A stretch of DNA of 64,000 nt from Cryptomeria japonica (Eukaryota; Streptophyta; Pinopsida; Cupressales; Cupressaceae), in assembly GCF_030272615.1 (NCBI RefSeq), contig NC_081413.1, positions 333,662,302-333,726,301 on the forward strand, read 5' to 3'. Both the position numbers and the translations under genes were made by a program. Positions 22,432-34,531 of this stretch are shown here, piece by piece; position 1 is the stretch's first letter; every line of letters begins with the position of its first letter. The notes beneath the pieces were generated by a model. That model saw only the letters and a list, made by a program, of their open reading frames with translations. It searched no databases and was not told the origin of the DNA.

Positions 22432-24788
22432 ATAGAATATCGTAAAAAATCACCTTGTAACCAAAAAAGTGGAAATTTTAGGCTTGTGGAAGCCCCCCCT
22501 AGGACATCGATTTTACTAACACATTGTTGTTTGTGCAAGTTAAAACTCACCATTAAAAATCACAAACTTGTCTTTTGGTGCTTTTAAAAACTTGAAAAAA
22601 AAAAATGAAAAAAAATTTCATTGCTTTCTAGTTAAGATAACTTGTCTTTTAGTGCTTAAAATCAACAAACAAATTTGATTTCCTTGCATCAAACTAAAAA
22701 GATTTACAATCCACACTTCAAATTTTGGTGCACATAAAATACACAATCCATTTGTTTTTATTTTTGCAAACAAATTTTACTTCAAGCAAACGTGTTTTTC
22801 ATTAAGTTGACTAAGATTTCCAAATTCTAGATTACAAAACACATTGCCTTTGAAGTTAAAAAGAACACCATGGCTATTGGAGCAACATCTCCAAATAGTT
22901 AGATCACATTGCAATGGTGGATTAAAAAGAACGAGTGTCTTTCGTGCTTGGCACACTTGTGCAAAAAGTCAGTCGAGTGGTCCTACCTCTAACACACACT
23001 ATCCTCTCCCTTGGCTTTCGTGGTCCTAGGTGCAAGAGAAAAGTGTTAGTAACACTCAAATTTTATCTTTTTCAGAGAGGCTTGCCAAGGGATCGATACT
23101 CTTGGGAACGACCTCGAGCGGTAAATCCTTCGAGCCACTATAGAAATCAGGTGAGAGCGAAAGCTGTAGCCTTGGGTATAGCTGTTCCTACAGTGTAACT
23201 GGCCGAAAGGACAAATGGGCCCCACCACCAGTTACAAGGCTCTTAAGTGAGTCACTGCAGAATGAACTTATGTCCAAAAACATCAAACATGACTAAACAC
23301 CTTTAAGTAGTAGCCCACCTGTATTATTGATTGAGGATATTTGCGATATAATGTAGTGCAAGAGCATAGATGGTTTTGCTCCCAAGATACTCACCATACA
23401 TATTTCCTTGAGTAGAAACATAGCTTTTTGAAAAGTCACTTGTGGCTTGATAAAAGTGGTGACTCCCCCATCATAGTGATCATCTATTTTTTATTCTCGT
23501 GCAAGACTTGGTATATCACATCCTTACCTGCCACGGTGGGATTCATAAGGTATGTAGTACCAAAGTCGAAGAAATATCAAGATGTGGACTAAATTTATCA
23601 CAACTGGCCATTTGACCTTAGGGATAAAAAGTGTTTGAAGTGTGTTTGTTTTAAAGACCAAGTGCAAATTGAGCCGACTTCAGGCTTTGGAAATACACCT
23701 TAAAATACATCTAAAGGAAGGGTCATATACAAGTCCAAGGATTGGGTTGATCTAGACCCATACTCATTTGTGCCTTTTTAGGCTACATTCTTGTGTTTGT
23801 GTGCTTGCTTTGTTTTCTTGTCAAAGAAACATCAAAAGAAGATCACATCAAAAACAAAGTATTCATCCAACCAAACATTTTTCAAAACAAACAAACACAT
23901 CAAAAACAAAGTGCAAACAACAAAGAATCAAACCTTTATGACCATTCTTCACATCTTGCGAAAGAAGAAGCGTCATCAGAATATCAAGTTGAAAAGATGA
24001 CCATTAAGCTCAAAGGCTTTGATCAAAAGGAGGAAATTCTTCTATATCAATAGACAAATCTTTTTCTCCCATAGAGTTTTTTTGCATCACATGCGTCTCT
24101 ACCTTCAAGGCAAAACAAACGAATTTGATTCAGAATCATTGAACCGCGGAGCTTTTATGCAATATAGAGCTCTGAGTTATCACAAAAACCAAGGAGGTAA
24201 GATTAATCCCAACTTTTTCCCAAACATCTGTATCACATACAACATAGCTCGAGAAATACCACCAACACCTGAAAGGGAAGAGGTAGAGTTTGTCCCTTTT
24301 GTAACACAAAGTTTTTATTGAAGTTGAAAACATTTCATTCATCATCCATTTCATCCATCATCACTTCATCATCAATCCGTTCCAACTCTCAAAACATTGA
24401 GAGGTTCTTGTCCCAAAGTTCTCTTTTAGATATTGCTTGAATCAAAAACTTCACATCACTTTTTAGATTGTTTCTACATCTAGGATAAGCTCATCCTAAG
24501 AGACACATCTACGCAGGTTAAAACTAGTTCATGAGTGAATCCTCTCATTACTGGGTAGTTAAATCTGTAACACATCTCAGATTTCTCTACACCTTATCAC
24601 ATCAAATCTTATCAAAACAAACAAGCAATTCAAAGAAGGAATTTTGGTTACATCTACCTTAAAAGTGCTAGAGATCTACATGCAACACAATTCACCAATC
24701 ATCAATCTCTCATTTCATCAAAAACTCATCATCATTTTCACACAACTTCAACAAAAAGCTCATAAACAAAACGGCTCACACCCGATCA
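22432..24788 (+). other. Tat-2 untranslated leader
   Basis: About 2.3 kb with no convincing gene. Long leaders are usual in Tat/Ogre-type elements. Possible splice-like strings are TATCTTTTTCAG near 23066 and CAGGTGAGAGCG near 23149; I cannot show they are used. The last kilobase is poor in G and rich in CA/CAA. Confidence 0.5.
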
Positions 24789-26400
24789 CAATCAAGGCAA
24801 CGGGAAATAGAAATAGAAGAAGAAGAAGAAGAAAATCTCAATGAATTTCAAGAAGCACTTGGCGGAAATGCGAATGACGAAAACCCAAGTACTCCCACTC
24901 CTGCAACAATAGAAAAGGCTCAGCATAACCCTCTCTTTAACAAACTGTTTGACGAAATACTTAGGAGCAATGCCGATGCTCACTTCTTAAAGCTCGCTCA
25001 AGAAGGAGCAAAACTCCCCTCTGACTTTGATCTTGCCCAATTAAGACAAGCATTCGAAAGACAAAGTCACCATGAAGAGGAAAGAGGTAGAGATCCCATC
25101 AGATATAACATTCCTCGAGGTAACCCACCACCTCCTCCTCCAACTGACATGGAGATGTTGCGGCAACAAGTCGAGAATCTCGCCCAACAACTTCATAGTG
25201 GTGTCAAGACTAACCAATTCTCACTCAATGACATTTGTCCCTATCCTTTTGATAGGAATCTTTATATGCCACCCTTTCCACGAGGATTCAAAACACCCAA
25301 ATTTGAAAAATATAGAGGAAAGGGAGATCCCCGTGATCATGTCAGAGAATTTCATTCCGCTTGTCTTGAAGTGGCATATGAAGACACATACCTCATGTGC
25401 CTTTTTCCCCAAAGATTGGGAGGAGCAACCACATCATGGTTTTCCCGACTACCAGGTGGCATTAGAACATTTGAGGAACTCATCCAGAAGTTCCTAGCTC
25501 ATTACTCTCATAACATTGAACGCGACATTACCATGGCTGATCTGTGCAACACTAAACAAAAACTAGGTGAACTATTCTCAGTATTCCTGCAACGATGGCG
25601 CCAAATGTCTAGCAGACGTTCTCTTCAGTTACTTGAATGAGAACTAGTGGAAATATTTATTTCCAACTTAAACGAAGAAATGGAATTTCACCTAGATGTC
25701 AAAGACACAGACTCTTTTAATGATATGATCACCAAGGGTTTGAAATGTGAAAGGGCACTGATCAAGAAAGGACTCATCAAAATCTTTAATGAACCAAAAG
25801 ATGGTCCTCACCCATGCTTCAATAGCAATAAACCAAACTTCTGGAATAAAAACAAGAATATCGTCAATGATGGGGTTGTGGATGCCCGGACTATCCAAAA
25901 TGCACAACCTGTGGTTCGGTTTGCAAGACAAAATCCTCCACCTCAGAATAACACAAATGTTCCTTCCAATCAAGGCCGCATCACATCTCATGATGAACCT
26001 AGACCTCGTCAGCAAAAACAAAAATGAACATACAATCCCTTAGGGGAACCCATTGAAACAGTATTGTGACAACTCATTTCTCAAAATTTGGTCACTCTAC
26101 CTAAACTATCAAACTATGAGCCTCAGGTCAAACCGGCATGGTGGAGAGATACTAAACACTGTGAATTCCATCAAGGAAGAGGACACAAGACAAGTAATTG
26201 TCACCGATTAAAAGATCTTATTCAGGATCTTATTGACCGAGGATAAATTGAAATTGAAGGACATGACCCAAAAACAACCAATAATGATCATCTGATGTTC
26301 AAAAATCCACTTCCATCACAAGATCAAAGGGGTCCTTCCACTTCCAGGTGAGGCACTGATACCACAGATTATACATAGGCTGTGTATAATTACACTGTAA
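24789..26400 (+). pseudogene. gag: Tat-2 gag
   Basis: The frame is open from at least 24789 with an acidic run (EIEIEEEEEENLNEFQ), then a proline run (PPPPPPTDMEMLRQQ) and the gag core YPFDRNLYMPPFPRGF...FEKYRGKGDPRDHVREF (25230-25350). Next come FLAHYSHNIERDITMADL (near 25495) and LGELFSVFLQRWRQ. A CX2HX4HX4C zinc knuckle (CEFHQGRGHKTSNC, about 26161-26202) is the form typical of Tat Gag. Premature stops occur near 25638 (TGA), 26025, 26067, 26244 and 26350. The start codon is uncertain. The protein would package element RNA in cytoplasmic particles. Confidence 0.8.
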
Positions 26401-28748
26401 ATCATCTGTATGATGCTAGTGAACAAGTTGCAACAATAACCTTCAGAAATCCTAACTCAAATTGCAATGTTGTTACACGTCGTGGCAAGGTTACCATAAG
26501 GTAGCTACACAAGGCACCACCTCCATCCCAAAGCAGTACAATCTTGTGGAACAATTAGACAAACCCCTGCGCTTATATCCATTTTAGAGCTATTGCGCCT
26601 ATCACCTTGTCATAAAACTATCTTGGATCAAGCACTCCAAGAGGCGTCAGTCCCTGCAAATCTGAATACAGACCAATTTCAAGCCATGGTTGAAAGTCTA
26701 AAGTCATCACCTTGTCTCACTTTTTCTGAAAGTGACAACTCTTCCTTCCAGCAACCTCATAACACCTCACTCCACATCGAAGGATTATTAACCAGCATAG
26801 GATCAAGAGAGTCTTGATAGATAATGGAGCAGGCCTGAATATTTGTACACTACAGTTGGTCATAGCGTTGGGATATGTGGTAGAATCAGTGGATACTCGT
26901 AAGAAGATCACAATCAAAGCCTATGACGATGCAGAGTGGTCATCCAAAGGAGCTGTGGTACTACCAATCCGAGTGGGCCCTGTGGTAAAGCACATCATCT
27001 GTCAGGTTCTGGACCTCCCTCTGCCATATAATCTATTGTTAGGGAGACCCTGGATACATGCCATGCAAGCCGTTCCATCTACCTACCATCAATGTATCAA
27101 GTTCCCACATAATGGTGTAGAGATCACAATCCTGGGCGATGAAAATCCCTTTGCATATTGCCATAATATCAGCCATCAACCAGAGATTAACATTCCTAAT
27201 AATAGAGAAGCCATTTCTTCCACATCATATATAAGTCCCGCGTCTCTTTCCAATTCGAACACTACTATACCCAAGCAAGAAAAGCTTAAAATGAAGATAG
27301 CAGAGGAAGGTCCTGGGGAATACAACTTGAGTGAACTCTTTTGTGTGGGACAAATGCCCATTTCCCCTAGAACACATGGTAAACCATACCAGGTACTCCA
27401 GCAACCACTAAACATGCCAGCATGTGCTTTGACGCCTTTCATCCTTGGAAAGAGTAAAGAAGAAGAAATCTAAGATGAGGACTTAGCGGACTGGATCTAT
27501 AAAGATCCCATCACCACTTATATACCGCAAGTTAAACTTCCTACGGATCAGTATGGAAAAGGCCTCCTCATTATGCAAAGAATGGGATATGATGGTCAGA
27601 GTGCTTTGGGATATTGCAAACAAGGATGACATGAACCCCTGCTGCCGGAATTAAAGCCCAAAGGTAATACAGGCCTAGGCTTTGAAAAAGAGATCTTTCC
27701 TAAACTCAAGTTCAAAGGAAGACCCAACAAACCATTTTGTCTACCTATGGCAAAAAGGACACCTTTCATCATTAAAGCAGCATCAAGCACCATCCCAACT
27801 ACCCCACCGAAGCTCAAAATCCCAACACCATCGTCTACAATACCAATCATCCCACCAATCGAACTAGTAATCCCATCAGCAGCACCATTAGCAGCAGAAA
27901 CTGTATCAGAACCCGTAGTAGCATCTATGGCACCAATAGTTCCAGCAAAAGCCACTGAGTCAATATTACCGATACTCCCCGTACCAAATTCTTTAATCCC
28001 CATCAATCTTCCTGCAGCACCGATCACTACAAAGGTACATCAACCAATCACACCTGTAGTATTTAACTCAAAAGACATCCCAGTATGGTATAGTAATCGG
28101 ATGCTGGAAAGTGACTTAGAGACCGACTCACATGAGTGGAAATTTGATTCTGTACAGCTTAACACTTCAGATGAGGAAGACACATCACCACCTCCACCAC
28201 GCAAAGACATCCCTATTTATGGAGAAGCACAGATAAAGACCACTTGGGTTCCTAAACTGGAAACATCTTCCACAGACCCTACGTCTCATCCTACGCCTGA
28301 TTTTGACAGGGAGAGTACCATTAACGACCTTCACCATAACATCTTAACCCTCACTGATACATCTAACGCACTTAACCTAATCGATGAAGTAATGCCCATT
28401 ATCCACCCTGAACTCATCGAATGGAACCAACCAAATTCCCCATGTCTTGACTTCTTCCAAAACGATGAGGCCATCATTGACTTTTTGGAATTAAGGGATA
28501 ACCTACCAAGTGGGGATCACAAAGCTGGATTCGCCATTGAACTTAATAGCGCAGCATACTTCGGGGTGGATGCCAAACCTTTCAGCTGCAAAAATATAAC
28601 AATAAAACATGGATCTTTCAGTGAAAACCACACTGTGGCACTGTTTGATCTGACAAAAGTAAAAAGAAAGAGCGTATCCAATGGTGAAAACCTCTCTGAG
28701 GCACCTGAGGATGAAGGGTTTGACATTCTCCCTGCTAGTACACAATAG
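26401..28748 (+). pseudogene. pol: Tat-2 pol, first part: protease, G-patch, long linker
   Basis: A protease region reads VLIDNGAGLNICT (about 26805-26850), with the usual DSG replaced by DNG, then YNLLLGRPWIHAMQAVPSTYHQ (near 27030). A frameshift just upstream of the active site (near 26785) breaks the join to the previous frame. From about 27545 a G-patch-like motif follows: YGKGLLIMQRMGYDG...SALGY...GLGFEKE, typical of plant Tat elements and thought to bind RNA. A Pro/Ala/Thr-rich linker (27750-28050) and an acidic unstructured region extend to the stop at 28746. Other stops occur near 27471 and 27629. Confidence 0.8.
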
Positions 28749-30270
28749 GAACGATCAACGATTCTCATCGAGGAAACCAAAGAATACAATGTGGGTACTC
28801 TTGAAGATCCTCATCTCATACATCTGGCATCTCTTCTCACTCCAGAGGAATAGCCTAAGTTTATAGAGTTCTTCCAGAAGCGTCAGATCAACTTTGCATG
28901 GTCATATGCAGACATGCCTGGGCTTGATCCTGATTTAGTCATGCATCACCTTACCATAGCAGAAGGAGCCAAACCTGTCAAGCAAAAGCTTCGTAAGATG
29001 CATCCTCAGATTGCAGTACTAGTCAAAACAAAACTCAAGAAACTCCTAGATGTTGGTTTCATTAGACCAATTGATTATGCAGAATGGATCTCCAATATTG
29101 TGCCTATCGGCAAACCAAAAGGGGGCATCCACATTTGTACTGACTTCAAATATCTGAATAAAGCTTGTCCTAAGGATGACTTCCCCCTTCCAAATATTGA
29201 CATCATAGTGGATCTGACAGCAGGACATGCCATGCTTTCACTTATGGATGGCTTTTTAGGATACAATCAGATAAAAATCGCACCAGAAGATCAACATAAG
29301 ATAGCCTTCACCTATCCATGGGGCACATATTGTTGGAATGTGATGCCTTTCGGTCTAAAGAATGCAGGAGCGACCTATCAAAGAGCAATGACCACCATCT
29401 TCCATGACATGATGCATACTATGATGGAAGATTATGTTGATGACTTACTAGCAAAATCACTCACCAGAGAAGGGCAACTCCACATCTTAGATAAAATCTT
29501 TAAAAGATTGGAACAATACCATGTTTGAATCAACCCAAAGAAATGTGTCTTTGGAGTAACCTCCAGGAAACTTCTAGGATACATTATCTCAAGCAAAGGC
29601 ATTGAGGTCGATCCAGCAAAGGTTAAGGCAACCATGGACATGCCACCACCAAAGAATATCAGTCAGCTAAGGACATTACAAGGATGGCTTCAATCCATCC
29701 GAAGATTCATTGCACAATTGGCTGATAAATGTCACCCATTCACACACCTGCTACACAAGAACATCCACTTTTAGTGGGATGCACGATGCCAACAAGCATT
29801 TCAGATGCTTAAAGACTATCTCATGAATCCACCATTGCTGATACCACTAGATCCAAGTAGACCGTTGTTACTCTATATCTCAGCAACAAGTATGGCATTG
29901 GGTGTACTACTGGCACAACATAATGAAGAAGGGAAAGAGTGTGTTGTTTACTACATCTCTCGCACACTGGTGGGCTATGAACTCAATTATACACCTATTG
30001 AGCGAGCTTGCCTAGCAGTAATCTTAGCAGCCACTAAACCAAGGCACTATCTGTTAACCCACAAAGTACAACTCATTGCAAAGATTGATCCACTCAAGTA
30101 TTTACTCAGCAAAGCAGCATTGATAGGTCGCTTGGCCAAATGGGTGATGATTCTAAGTGAATTTGACATCGAGTATGTAGACTGTAAAGCTATCAAAGGG
30201 CAAGTTATTGCAGATCAGTTGGCCGATGCACCTCTCATAGGCGATCATCCTCTCATTTCCAATTTTCCAG
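28749..30270 (+). pseudogene. pol: Tat-2 pol, middle part: reverse transcriptase and RNase H
   Basis: RT from about 28890 contains EGAKPVKQKLRKMHPQ, WISNIVPIGKPKGGIHICTD and FKYLNKACPKDDFPLPN. It also has MLSLMDGFLGYNQI, PWGTYCWNVMPFGLKNAGAT and an intact catalytic YVDD at 29434-29445. The connection (KLLGYIISSKGIEVDPAKV) and native RNase H (LLLYISATSMALGVLLAQHN, VVYYISRTLVGYELNYTPIE) end in VIADQLADAPL near 30230. Stops lie near 28852, 29526 (TGA) and 29773. It is far better preserved than Tat-1 RT, consistent with Tat-2 being the later insertion. Confidence 0.88.
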
Positions 30271-30700
30271 ACGAAGAGATATTTATGATCACAACAACAC
30301 CACCATGGAAATTATACTTTGATGGTTCATACACTAGGCATGGCTCGGGGGCAGGCATTCTATTTATCACACCTCAAGGTGATATCATCCCAAAGTCTTA
30401 CAGGCTCACATTTCCATGCACTAACAATATAGTAGAGTATGAGGCCTTGATCATAGGACTCAGGCTAGCTGTACAATGGAAATTACAAGAACTACAAGTA
30501 TATGGCGACTCCCAACTGGTCATTTGACAAGCAACCGATGAATATCAAACCAAAGATGATAAACTCATGCCATATAAGCAAATGGTGGACACTCTAAAGA
30601 CATCATTCTCTACTATCACTTTTGAGTAGATACCAAGAGATCAGAATCGCGCTGCTGACGCTATGGCTACCATCTCATCTCTACTAGATCTTCCATAGAA
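30271..30700 (+). pseudogene. pol: Tat-2 second, archaeal-type RNase H
   Basis: Lies directly after the native RNase H, the normal Tat order. All four acidic positions are visible: D in LYFDGSYTRHGSGAGILF (near 30309), E in VEYEALIIGLRLAV (near 30435), D in VYGDSQLVI (near 30500) and D in NRAADAMATISS (near 30650). TGA (near 30526) and TAG (near 30628, 30699) stops break it. In Tat elements this domain is thought to supplement or replace the degenerated native RNase H. Confidence 0.85.
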
Positions 30701-32056
30701 TTCAACACGCTACGAGTTCTTGGTAGAATAGCTTTGGATTCCCGCTTATGATATCCCCGAATCCGAAATGATATGTCGCCTTATCGGTTCTAAATCCCCA
30801 TGGTATGGTGAATTTTACACCTATCTCCACGATCACACCCTTCCTCCCAACCAATCCAATAACCAACGTAAAACCTTCATTCGCCAAACCACTTGATATA
30901 CCATTATTGCTGAAACCTTATGCCGCCGTAGTCTTGATGGTACTCTCCTTCGATGTCTGGAACAAGATGAGATAACAAAGGCTTTGGAAGAAGTCCATGA
31001 AGGAATTTGTGGGACTCACTCAAGTGGTCCGTCACTAGCCAAGAAACTCCTGCGCAATGGATACTATTGGCCATCTATGGAAAAAGATTCCTACTACTTT
31101 GTCAGAAAATGCAAGAAATGTCAAGTTCATGGCAACCTGATACATGCACCAGCCCAGGAACTGCAACCAATCACAACACCATGGCCTTTTTTTCAATGGG
31201 GTCTTGAACTTGTGGGTAAGATTCATCCATCTTCATCTAATGGCCTTAAATTCATTATTACCGCCACCGAATATTTCACCAAGTGGATCGAAGCTGTTCC
31301 ACTTACCCAAGTCACCGGCAAGTAGATCGCCTCCTTCATCCTCAACTACATCATCTACCGGTATGGTGTGCCCATGTCCATCATCACAGATAATGGTCTT
31401 CCTTTCAAAAATCAGGATGTCCGTGAACTTTGTGAGAAATTTCACATCCAACATCGCTTTTCCACCCCCTATTACCCACAAGGCAATGGTCAGGCCGAAG
31501 CATCAAATAAAAACATATTAAGAATCCTCAAGAAGACAGTCAATGATGCTGGTCATGATTGGCATGTTTAACTAAATCCAGCACTATGGGCATATCGAAC
31601 TAGCATTCGAACCCCTACAGGTGCAACTCCTTATTTGTTGGTCTATGGTGCAGAAGCTATCTTGCCTATTGAGGTCAAGATACCATCATTATGGGTTTCC
31701 TTGCACAATCTCATCAATGATGAAGCATACAGAGTCTCACACCTCCAAGACTTAGAATTACTTGATGAGAAGCGACACGCTGCATACAATCATCTCAAAG
31801 CCTATCAGCAGCGCATGAGCAGAAGCTATAATCACTGAGTTAGACCTCGTACATTTGAGGTAGGTGATCTTGTTCTACGAGAGAATCCTCGCAACCAACC
31901 AAACAAAGAACATCAGGGTAAGTTTGAATCAAACTGGCTGGGCCCATATGTTGTCACTACTGTGTTCGGGTCCGGGGCATATCAGTTGGCTACATCAGAA
32001 GGAGAACCATTTGCAGATCTAATCAATAGCATGCACCTCAAACTATTTTATACCTA
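30701..32056 (+). pseudogene. pol: Tat-2 integrase
   Basis: Zinc-binding region with EVHEGICGTHSSG and KCKKCQ (31000-31130). In the core the first catalytic residue lies in WGLELVGKI (near 31197), where the family has D; here it is E. The second is D in ITDNGLPFKN (near 31386) and the third is E in GQAEASNKN (near 31490). The C-terminus has GATPYLLVYGAEAILPIEV and ends GPYVVTTVFGSGAYQL...SMHLKLFYT. Stops lie near 30728, 30894, 31323 (TAG), 31568 and 31836. The D to E change would probably disable strand transfer. Confidence 0.85.
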
Positions 32057-32196
32057 AGGTGTACAGAGCATCAAGCTCCCCTGCATACCAGAAAATACCA
32101 AAAACATTCAGAAAAATGTCCTGAAAAAAATACAAAAACATTCAAAAGAGTAAGAGAAAAATCATGCATGCAAATGGTGAACAACCACTCTGGTGG

Positions 32197-32408
32197 CACC
32201 TTGGGTAAGTACGATGGTGAAAACCTGGCAAATAGGCGCCACTCGTAAAGGCTATGGCTCCATTGTCTTTCAGACTTGTTGCGATCACATCTACTTCATA
32301 CATACATCCATCCATCTAAACCATGGCTTGTTATTCATCTGCAATTAAGATAGTACTCCATGCATCTCGCATCCTGCTTTTTCATAGTCATGTCTAAAAC
32401 TGGGGGCA
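32197..32408 (+). promoter_or_regulatory. Conserved 3' signal and polypurine-tract-like run of Tat-2
   Basis: The 40 nt at 32197-32236 (caccttgggtaagtacgatg, then gtgaaaacctggcaaatagg) differ at only five positions from 61601-61640, in a different element. CCTGGCAAATAGG can fold as a small stem-loop. AAAACTGGGGGCA (32396-32408) looks like a polypurine tract, yet the Tat-2 LTR does not begin there. Confidence 0.6.
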
Positions 32409-34531
32409 ATGCCCTTAACCTATTGATGGAAGTGGATTCTACATTGTCTTATGATTCATTAAGGTCTTCATTCCAAATAATCATCAAAACACCAAAAACA
32501 TTGGAAAATGTCTCACAAAATCCAAAAACATCAAAAAACATCGATAATCACACAAAAACATGGCAACACCTTGTACATACTCATCCATACAGATACCAAA
32601 GAAAACACTGACAAAATACTCACACGATGACCATTTACCAATCGACCACAGAATCCACGTCAACACTCAAAACTGTCTTCAACAAGGATGCATCCTTCCT
32701 TAACAAAACAAAGACAAAAAGTGACGTTTTCTTTGACAAGAAAATTATGTTAAGCTATCAAATACTTGGTTGATTTGTGAGTACAATCATTCATTTATCT
32801 ATATCAGGATCTTTCAGCATTGTTTTGTATCGTTTACGCATTATTTCTGATGAAGTTCTGGGGCATGTACTAATGGTGTCTACGTGGGAAGTTCACCAAG
32901 CTACGTGATCTTATGCCAAATGCAGTCATAGATCATTACGGCTTGCTGACTACAGCGTATACCTCAACCATATGGGCATGAACCATTACCAAGGATCCTT
33001 ATTCTTTATTCTTTATGTATATACTATTTGTGTGCAGGTACAATGCTCTTCCTTTGATTCCTCCTACCTCATCCAAACTAGATAAAGGTTTTTATCTCTT
33101 AGTACGGTATGCACTTGTCTCAGGATATGATCAGCCTAAGATCAAGGAGGATGATCCAAGTCATGCATGAACGGAGATAATCCTTGTCTGTTCCGCAAGC
33201 AATACTCTGGTCGACTTGACCCTTATATATCAAGTCGTTTGTATTAACTTGCTATATTAAAATCCATGTAAGGAATACTTAGGTTATCCTGAATCATTAT
33301 GTCAAGATGCTTGTATTCTCTTCCAACATTTTAAAGCTCAATGATGAAAATAGAGCACTATGGATCGCCATTTCATCTCATCTATTTATATATTGCATTC
33401 CATTGCATATCACCCATTCATTCATCCATTCATATATAGGATTTATATGCAAATGTGAAAATTAAGCTGGTCTTGGATACAATCACGACCGAGTACTCTG
33501 ATACATCATCAATGCATCATGCAAAGTCTCAAAAACCTTGCATTCCTCATGGTCATATCATCATCGCATTTAGTTGCATCTTGCGTTAAGTACATTCATG
33601 TCATTTTTAACTTAACATTGCATATAGTTCATTTTGGACATTAATTTTCATTAAACATTTGCATCATTGCATCAATCATAAATAATTAGATCCATTCATG
33701 GGATTAAATTGTCTTTGATTATATTAAGTCATTTACTAGGCATTCATATAGTATTGATTATCCATCATCATTTTATCATCCTTTATCATTTATTATTGCA
33801 TACATTCATTTTTAGTTAAAGGTGCATTCATTCATTACTAAGTATCTTATTATGCTCATTTTAGGATTCATTCACATTGCATTCATTATCATCTTTTTAA
33901 TTGCATTAAGGTGTAGTTATTAAAACATTCGTTATAATATCATCACATTATCATTTGTACTTAAATCATATTTAACGCATTTAGAATCATAAATCCACTT
34001 GTTTATAAAACATTGGTTCATACCATTTTATAAATATCCATTTTACATATATGCATTCGTTTAAAGGCATTATCATATAAACATTTGTACTTTACATTTT
34101 GTTTATCCATATTACATTCATCTAAAAATATCTAGATGCATATCCATACATAACATCATTCATTCAACCATTGCATTAACATCATCACATAAATCATCTC
34201 ATCATTATATTAAAAGAGGAAACACCAAAATCCTATTCATAAATTATCATAAGCATACATCATCATCATGGCATTACATACATAAAAGCATTACATCAAA
34301 AATCAAACAAATTATACATATATAAACCTGCATTCATATGTCAGTATCATCATAAAAACATGCATAAAAGAAACATCTCATCAAATGCATACATGTACAC
34401 ATATCCATCTAAGCAATCACTCATCATCCTGCATAAACATCCATACATAATCAACTGCATATCATCTAAATATGGGATCTCCTCATATATATCTCATCTC
34501 ATATATCAGAGTGCAATGAAGTCTACAAAAA
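32409..34531 (+). other. Non-coding AT-rich stretch of Tat-2
   Basis: No coding signal. 33390-34520 is a low-complexity field dominated by CATTCAT, ATCATCAT and CATTTA strings, like a decayed microsatellite. Another CTGGGGCA string lies near 32859. It may be the untranslated region between pol and the antisense gene. Confidence 0.55.

Noticed and set aside
23793-24321. Overlapping lysine-rich frames before Tat-2 gag
   Set aside because: They fall in the element leader, overlap in different frames, and have repetitive CAAA composition; no domain seen.
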